A stretch of 64,000 nt of DNA from assembly GCF_000733925.1 (NCBI RefSeq), contig NZ_JPOO01000003.1, positions 682,001 to 746,000 on the forward strand. Reading direction: 5' to 3'. Of the stretch, positions 59,484 to 64,000 are shown one piece after another. Numbering within the stretch: position 1 is the stretch's first letter; each line of letters begins with the position of its first letter. Under the pieces are notes generated by a model. It was not told the origin of the DNA. It worked only from the letters and a program-made list of their open reading frames with translations, and did not search any database. The translations under genes were made by a program, and so were the position numbers. The stretch is from Arenibacter algicola (GTDB lineage: Bacteria; Bacteroidota; Bacteroidia; Flavobacteriales; Flavobacteriaceae).

Positions 59484-60506
59484 TTAATCTTTTTGTATTA
59501 AAATTTTCGATGCTTGATTTTGACGAAGGGCAATACTTGTGCCCTTGATTAAAAAGGCTTTGGGATCGCCCAGTGGATTTAGTAAATCTATTTTCACCTC
59601 AGCTCCTTTCACAAAACCCAGATCGAGCAACCTTCTTCGACTATCTCCCCTGATTTCCTTTGATATACCAATAATCTTGGCGGTTTCATTTTCCTTTAAA
59701 ATGGACAACCTGGCTAAATTTTCTTCAAATACCACGTCCTTTTCCAAAACTGATACTGTAATATTGCCCGCCATTATAGGGGCCAATACAAATGCCTCCC
59801 CCTCCGAATGAAATTCAATACGGGCAGGCGTCTTTTCCATGATCCGTATCACAGATCCAATATGGATATTTTCTGCCAGGATCTGCTTGTAAATTATTTC
59901 GGGCTTATCCTTGATATGGACAATTCTTCCAATAGTTCCAATGGGCAGCTCCGAAACCGGTATTCCTTTAATTTTTGCAATCTTTCCCGTATTGGTGGGT
60001 ATAGGATCACCATGTGGGTCAAATTGGGGATTACCCAGCTGGGAAGACAGAATATCTGCATCCACCTTGGTGAGTTCATGTTCCATTCTTTCTGCCCTTT
60101 CGTGCCATTCCGATTCCTTAAAACCGGTCTTTTCAGCTAAAAATTTCTCCCATAGCCTATGGGCCCTAACTATACGTAGGGCATAATCGCTTCCGGATTT
60201 TGTAAGTTTTACACTATCGCCCTGTATACTTATCAGCTCGTGGTCCGACATCTTATTAATACATTCCAGTATGATTTTGTCATTGTATTTTAAGGTTCTG
60301 ATAATATCATTTATATTGAGATGCTTGTCCGCATTTTCATTGTGATATAACAATTTTAATACATCCTCTACAACAATTTTATCGTTGGAAACCGAATTAT
60401 TTCTTATCAGCCAAAACCATCCCTTATTAGGTCTGAAAAGCAGATATGCCAAAATGGAAAGTGCAAAAAACACCGCTAGGGCTATTGTAGGATTGTAGGT
60501 ATGCAT
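59484..60506 (-). CDS. Membrane-anchored DtxR-type metalloregulator fused to FeoA-like domains (340 aa)
   Basis: Residues 8-27 (IALAVFFALSILAYLLF) form a transmembrane anchor. The DtxR winged helix and metal domain follow (KIVVEDVLKLLYHNENADKHLNINDIIRTLKYND; then IVRAHRLWEKFLAEKTGFKESEWHERAERMEHELTKVDADILSSQLGNPQFDPHGDPIP, the characteristic metal-binding segment). Residues about 170-260 and 265-340 are two SH3-like FeoA domains (for example IGISKEIRGDSRRRLLDLGFVKGAEVKI). It heads the split-feoB operon and very likely represses it with Fe or Mn bound, perhaps at the palindrome 115 bases upstream. Confidence 0.88.
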   Translation of the reverse strand: MHTYNPTIALAVFFALSILAYLLFRPNKGWFWLIRNNSVSNDKIVVEDVLKLLYHNENADKHLNINDIIRTLKYNDKIILECINKMSDHELISIQGDSVKLTKSGSDYALRIVRAHRLWEKFLAEKTGFKESEWHERAERMEHELTKVDADILSSQLGNPQFDPHGDPIPTNTGKIAKIKGIPVSELPIGTIGRIVHIKDKPEIIYKQILAENIHIGSVIRIMEKTPARIEFHSEGEAFVLAPIMAGNITVSVLEKDVVFEENLARLSILKENETAKIIGISKEIRGDSRRRLLDLGFVKGAEVKIDLLNPLGDPKAFLIKGTSIALRQNQASKILIQKD

Positions 60507-60620
60507 TAGCTTGTTCTAAATATATTTTTAGCCTCTTTTTAGGCGACCATACATTTACCATGCAGGTCAAGGCCCATGTCGATCTCAATATTAATAAATA
60601 TGTATAAAGATAATTATTAA

Positions 60621-60640
60621 TTTTTAGATTAACCTAAAAA
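60621..60640. promoter_or_regulatory. DtxR-type operator upstream of the split feo operon
   Basis: TTTTTAGATTAACCTAAAAA is an almost perfect 20-bp palindrome that contains TTAGATTAACCTAA, one base off the DtxR/IdeR-type TTAGGTTAACCTAA core. It lies 115 bases upstream of the DtxR gene. A second pair of half-sites, GCCT and AGGC, occurs at 60531-60544. The rest of this 396-base gap (60507-60902) is AT-rich and must also carry the promoter of the rightward epimerase gene. Confidence 0.65.
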
Positions 60641-60902
60641 TATATTTCACATGGCCTATATTAGTAACGAATATTAATTGAAGATCTTCTAAATATCTAA
60701 CCCCCAGCATTGTGTAATTAAAACCTCCGCTATTAATAGATAAATGAATTTTAAAAGAAAAAGATTGTTTTTACCTAGGACTATCCTCTATCAACATAAA
60801 AAACAGATATGTCTTTGTTAATATGAAATTTTTTATCAATCTAAATATGGCATAGTTATAAAAACATGTATTACTTTTAGAAAAACATTATTTACAAGTA
60901 TT

Positions 60903-61742
60903 ATGAAAAAGTTATTGTCTTCTCCCACATTTAAAAAATTGATCCTACCCCTTATAATGATCGGTATGTTTGCTGCCAATGCCCAACAAAAAATTGGCGG
61001 ACTGGCTCTTTACACGGTAAGGGACGATATGGGGACCAATACCAAAGCCACACTTATGGCAGTTGCCGAAGCAGGTTACAAAAATATTGAGGCTGCAGGC
61101 TACAGGGACGGCAAATTTTACAATATGGCCCCGAAAGACTTTAATAAGCTACTAAAAGAAGTAGGGTTAACGCCAATAAGCACACATCAGGGCGGGGTTA
61201 CATTGGAGAATGCGGACAGCATGATCGCCGACGTGAAAGCGGCAGGTTTTAAATACTTTGTAATTCCCGTTCCACCCATGGGGCTTAGGGACGACTATAA
61301 ACAACTGGCTACAGTCTTAAGCACCCTTGGAGAAAAATGCCAAAAAGCGGGATTGAAGCTACTTTACCACAATCATGATTTTGAATTAAAGAAAGGGGAA
61401 GATGGCGTAGTAACCCTTGATTATCTGTTGGAGAATACTGATCCTAAATTTGTAAATTTTCAAATGGACCTTTATTGGGTGACCAAAGCAGATCAAGACC
61501 CTGTTGCCTATTTTACAAGGTATCCAGGTCGATTTATTATGTGGCATGTAAAGGATATGGATGACCAAGGCAGGTTTGCCCCAGTGGGTAACGGACAAAT
61601 AGATTTCTCAAAAATCCTTGCACAGAAAAAGCTTTCCGGAATGAAATACTACATGGTTGAGCAGGATAAAACTTTTGATATGACACCTTTGGAAGCCATA
61701 AACATTAGCCATAAAGGACTTATCGAAATAGGATTTAAATAG
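60903..61742 (+). CDS. Secreted sugar phosphate isomerase/epimerase-like protein (279 aa)
   Basis: An N-terminal signal peptide (MKKLLSSPTFKKLILPLIMIGMFAANAQQ) precedes an AP-endonuclease-2-like TIM barrel: GGLALYTVRDDMGTNTKATLMAVAEAGYKNIEAAGY, LTPISTHQGG, LKLLYHNHDFELKK, FQMDLYWVTKADQDPVAYFTRYPGRFIMWHVKDMDDQG and YYMVEQDKTF. The metal ligands (Glu, His and Asp) are in place. Exported members of this family in Bacteroidota act on sugars or inositols in the periplasm. It stands alone with its own terminator. Confidence 0.92.
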   Translation: MKKLLSSPTFKKLILPLIMIGMFAANAQQKIGGLALYTVRDDMGTNTKATLMAVAEAGYKNIEAAGYRDGKFYNMAPKDFNKLLKEVGLTPISTHQGGVTLENADSMIADVKAAGFKYFVIPVPPMGLRDDYKQLATVLSTLGEKCQKAGLKLLYHNHDFELKKGEDGVVTLDYLLENTDPKFVNFQMDLYWVTKADQDPVAYFTRYPGRFIMWHVKDMDDQGRFAPVGNGQIDFSKILAQKKLSGMKYYMVEQDKTFDMTPLEAINISHKGLIEIGFK

Positions 61743-61807
61743 GAATCCAACCTTTTCAGCTTCCCATAATTTTGGTATTGATGAAGAGTTGGTTTCATAT
61801 TAATTAA

Positions 61808-61847
61808 ACGGCTGCCAGGGTCTATCCATAGCAGCCGTTCGTTTTTC
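61808..61847 (+). terminator. Rho-independent terminator of the epimerase gene
   Basis: AACGGCTGC (61808-61816) pairs perfectly with GCAGCCGTT (61832-61840), followed by CGTTTTTC. It starts 66 bases past the epimerase stop. Confidence 0.85.
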
Positions 61848-61881
61848 AAATCTACAAATGAATTAACACTATGTGCTAGCC

Positions 61882-63864
61882 TTAATCAAGATTATAACGC
61901 AGTAGTCTCAGTGCATTGATTACTACCAAAATCGTTGACCCCTCATGAATGGCAACGGCTACACCAATGTTGGCAAATCCGAATAATGTAGCTGGAATTA
62001 AAAATGCCACAATCCCCATACTTACCCACAGGTTCTGCCTAATAATAGCTTTGGATTTTCTACTAAGGCCGATCACAAAGGGAAGACTTTCTATCTTGTC
62101 CGACATTAAGGCTACATCTGCCGTTTCCAATGCTACATCGCTCCCAGCGGCACCCATGGCAATACCAACGGTGCTGCTGGCCATAGCCGGCGCATCATTA
62201 ACACCATCCCCTACCATAGCTATTTTAGTGCCTTTTTTTAAATATTCCCCAATAGCTTCGACCTTGTCTTCAGGAAGTAGATTTCCTTTTGCCTCGGTAA
62301 GTCCAATTTGTTGGGCAATGGAATCTGCCACTTTTTGATGGTCCCCGCTCAGCATTACCATATGTTTTATACCTATATCCTTTAATCGCTGTATGGTGCT
62401 AGCAGCACTTTTTCTAGGTACGTCCATTACACTTAGCAAGCCGATCGCCTTTTTTTCATATCCTACAAACATAATGGTCTGGCCCTCCTTCTGCAATTGG
62501 TCAATTTGGTCTTGGACTTCCCTTGAAATGTGGATTCCCTCTTCTTTCATAAGTTGCTCATTGCCGATATAGATACGGCCACCGTTGTAGTTCGCAATTA
62601 CTCCCTTACCTTGTATGGACCGCATACTGGAGGAACGGTTATTGTTTTCAACCTTATATGCGTCCTTAAGATCTCTAGCAATGGACCTCGCCAAGGGATG
62701 ATCACTTAAACTTTCAACGTCCAAGACCAATTCCAAAAATTCCTTTTTATCATATCCATTTAAAGGAAAGGCATTGGTCAATCTTGGTTTACCTTCCGTA
62801 AGGGTCCCTGTTTTGTCGAAAGCAATGGTGGTAAGGCTGCCTAGATCTTCCAGGGGACGCCCTCCCTTAATGATCACTCCTTTTTTGGCAGCCCTGGCTA
62901 TGGCACTAATTACTGCACTAGGTGTTGAAATGGCCAAGGCGCAAGGGCTGGATGCTACCAAAACACTTATGGCCCTGTATAGGCTATCATGGACAGACTC
63001 GTCTACAAACAAGTGGAGAAAACATAGGCCAACTACCAAAACCACCACTATGGGCACAAACCATTTTTCAAATTTTTTGGTAGTTAGCTGTGTGGGCGAT
63101 TTTTTGGTTTCCACCTCATTGATCATTTGCACCAAACGTGAAATTGTGGCATCCACATTTAATTTTAGAACTTGAACCTCCAGCATGGAATCCCCATTTA
63201 TAGTACCGGTAAAAACTACATGGGACGGGTCCAATTGTTCAAATTGCGGCAGATCGTTAAGCTCCTGTATAGCTGTTTTATCTACGGGAATACTTTCTCC
63301 GGTTATAGGCGACTGATCAATACTACTACTACCTTTTATAATAACCCCGTCTGCCGATATTTTGGTATTTGGTTTTACCAAAATAATATCGTTCACCTTT
63401 AATTCCTCAACCGGAACTTCCGTGAAATCCCCGCCATTTTTTAACAATGCCGTCTTTGGGGAAAGTTCACCCAAGGCTTTGATAGATTTTGTGGCCTTGT
63501 TCATAGCATAATGCTCCAAAGAATGTCCCAAACTAAATAAAAACAGTAATAGGGCACCTTCTCCCCATCTATCTATATAGGCCGCCCCGATTGCGGCAAC
63601 GAGCATTAGGAAATCTATTTCAAATTCCCCCTTCCTAATCTTGTCTATCGCCTCGAGCAAGGTAAAATAACCGCCGAAAAAATAGGCCGAAATATAACAG
63701 ACCATAGAAACCCATGGTGTTGCCATCATTAAACCTGCCAAAATCAATCCCATCAAAAAGAACACACCGCTTAAAATAGCAAAATAGAGTTCCGTTTTAT
63801 TGCCAAAAATTCCTCCGTGGTCATGATTGTGATTGTGATCTTTAGGATCATGATGCTGTTCCAT
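61882..63864 (-). CDS. P1B-4-type heavy-metal-exporting ATPase (660 aa)
   Basis: It opens with a His-rich tail (MEQHHDPKDHNHNHDHGG) and has no HMA domain. The P-type core is complete: GDGVNDAPAMASS hinge, DKTGTLTEGKP phosphorylation site, SDHPLARSI nucleotide-domain HP motif and SSSIDQSPITGESIPV actuator TGES. The transmembrane metal site is ASSPCALAIS (SPC, not CPC), and the last helices carry HEGSTILVVINALRLL. SPC plus HEGxT marks the P1B-4 group, which exports Co, Fe or Zn. The Fur-family gene upstream and the Feo system nearby favour Fe(II)/Co(II) efflux. Confidence 0.92.
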   Translation of the reverse strand: MEQHHDPKDHNHNHDHGGIFGNKTELYFAILSGVFFLMGLILAGLMMATPWVSMVCYISAYFFGGYFTLLEAIDKIRKGEFEIDFLMLVAAIGAAYIDRWGEGALLLFLFSLGHSLEHYAMNKATKSIKALGELSPKTALLKNGGDFTEVPVEELKVNDIILVKPNTKISADGVIIKGSSSIDQSPITGESIPVDKTAIQELNDLPQFEQLDPSHVVFTGTINGDSMLEVQVLKLNVDATISRLVQMINEVETKKSPTQLTTKKFEKWFVPIVVVLVVGLCFLHLFVDESVHDSLYRAISVLVASSPCALAISTPSAVISAIARAAKKGVIIKGGRPLEDLGSLTTIAFDKTGTLTEGKPRLTNAFPLNGYDKKEFLELVLDVESLSDHPLARSIARDLKDAYKVENNNRSSSMRSIQGKGVIANYNGGRIYIGNEQLMKEEGIHISREVQDQIDQLQKEGQTIMFVGYEKKAIGLLSVMDVPRKSAASTIQRLKDIGIKHMVMLSGDHQKVADSIAQQIGLTEAKGNLLPEDKVEAIGEYLKKGTKIAMVGDGVNDAPAMASSTVGIAMGAAGSDVALETADVALMSDKIESLPFVIGLSRKSKAIIRQNLWVSMGIVAFLIPATLFGFANIGVAVAIHEGSTILVVINALRLLRYNLD

Positions 63865-63880
63865 ACTTATAATTTATAAG

Positions 63881-63888
63881 CAAAATTA
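63881..63888 (-). promoter_or_regulatory. -7 promoter element of the metal ATPase gene
   Basis: TAATTTTG on the minus strand, 17 bases upstream of the ATPase ATG, with TTG at a suitable -33 distance upstream. It fits the Bacteroidota TAnnTTTG pattern. Confidence 0.55.
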
Positions 63889-63917
63889 CCCCTCTTACCA
63901 GTGCAATGTATGTGCAT

Positions 63918-64000
63918 TTATTGGTTACAGAGCTCACAAATTCCCTTTACCAGCATATTCACATCTTCAGGGATAAATTTGTCAGGGAGATTAATTTGTG
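63918..64000 (-). CDS. Fur-family regulator, C-terminal end only
   Basis: The last 26 codons at the window edge read QINLPDKFIPEDVNMLVKGICELCNQ and stop. GICxxC at the very end is the C-terminal structural-zinc Cys pair of Fur/Zur/PerR proteins. The DNA-binding and metal-sensing parts lie outside the window, so the subtype cannot be told. The gene ends 54 bases upstream of the metal ATPase start in the same direction and is likely its regulator. Confidence 0.65.
   Translation of the reverse strand, partial: QINLPDKFIPEDVNMLVKGICELCNQ

Overview
The window looks like a chromosomal segment of a marine-type member of the Flavobacteriaceae (Bacteroidota). The DNA is AT-rich. Ribosome-binding sites are weak, and several promoters carry the Bacteroidota -7 element TAnnTTTG. 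There is a type IX secretion (T9SS) C-terminal sorting domain, many Bacteroidota-style lipoproteins, a carboxypeptidase-regulatory-domain TonB-type receptor, and families such as DUF6515, DUF5367 and DUF4382. The genus cannot be decided from the sequence alone. No rRNA, tRNA or CRISPR array was seen.

Layout. 1-7.8 kb: the 5' part of an M13 metallopeptidase gene, a decayed fasciclin gene, two small secreted proteins, and a large T9SS-exported Asp-box/thrombospondin-type-3 repeat protein translationally coupled to an FN3-like lipoprotein. 7.8-12.1 kb: an AraC regulator followed by a tight seven-gene operon (DUF5367, DUF1772, NmrA-like reductase, tautomerase, two small proteins, GNAT). 12.2-12.7 kb: an IS200/IS605-type element with hairpin ends. 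12.8-21 kb: CotH-like lipoprotein, luciferase-like monooxygenase, an AraC remnant, MFS transporter, secreted Gfo/Idh/MocA oxidoreductase, RidA and a medium-chain dehydrogenase. 21-30.3 kb: a Cys-less ArsC-like protein, a DUF5009 membrane protein, an OsmC/AhpD-like/AraC redox cluster, agmatine deiminase plus N-carbamoylputrescine amidase (agmatine to putrescine), and a TetR/metallo-hydrolase pair that shares an operator. 30.4-36 kb: J-domain/KTSC protein, cold-shock protein, an unusual zinc-ribbon SDR flanked by a partial duplication of the helicase 3' end, and two DEAD-box helicases. 36-44 kb: TonB-type receptor, AraC, a TetR-MDR-Hsp31/DJ-1 stress operon, and a DUF4382 lipoprotein. 44-50 kb: M3 peptidase, a serine-protease remnant, SCO protein and a TPR lipoprotein. 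50-57 kb: a membrane-anchored AraC/TPR regulator, dioxygenase, flavin oxidase, cupin and a DUF4242-cyclase-AraC fusion. 57-64 kb: metal homeostasis, with a split FeoB, a membrane-anchored DtxR-FeoA regulator, a P1B-4 metal-exporting ATPase and the C-terminus of a Fur-family regulator.

How the parts fit. Most of the window is small regulator-plus-enzyme units (AraC or TetR with short operons) for stress, redox and carbon side-metabolism. The right end is a coherent metal import/export module, with a DtxR-type box upstream of the split feo operon. No complete defence system or prophage was found. The least ordinary items are the split Feo system with its membrane-anchored regulator, the DUF4242-cyclase-AraC fusion, the zinc-ribbon SDR with a replaced catalytic tyrosine, the perfect 28-bp palindrome upstream of an AraC gene, the duplicated TetR operators, and four gene remnants (fasciclin, AraC, helicase, serine protease).
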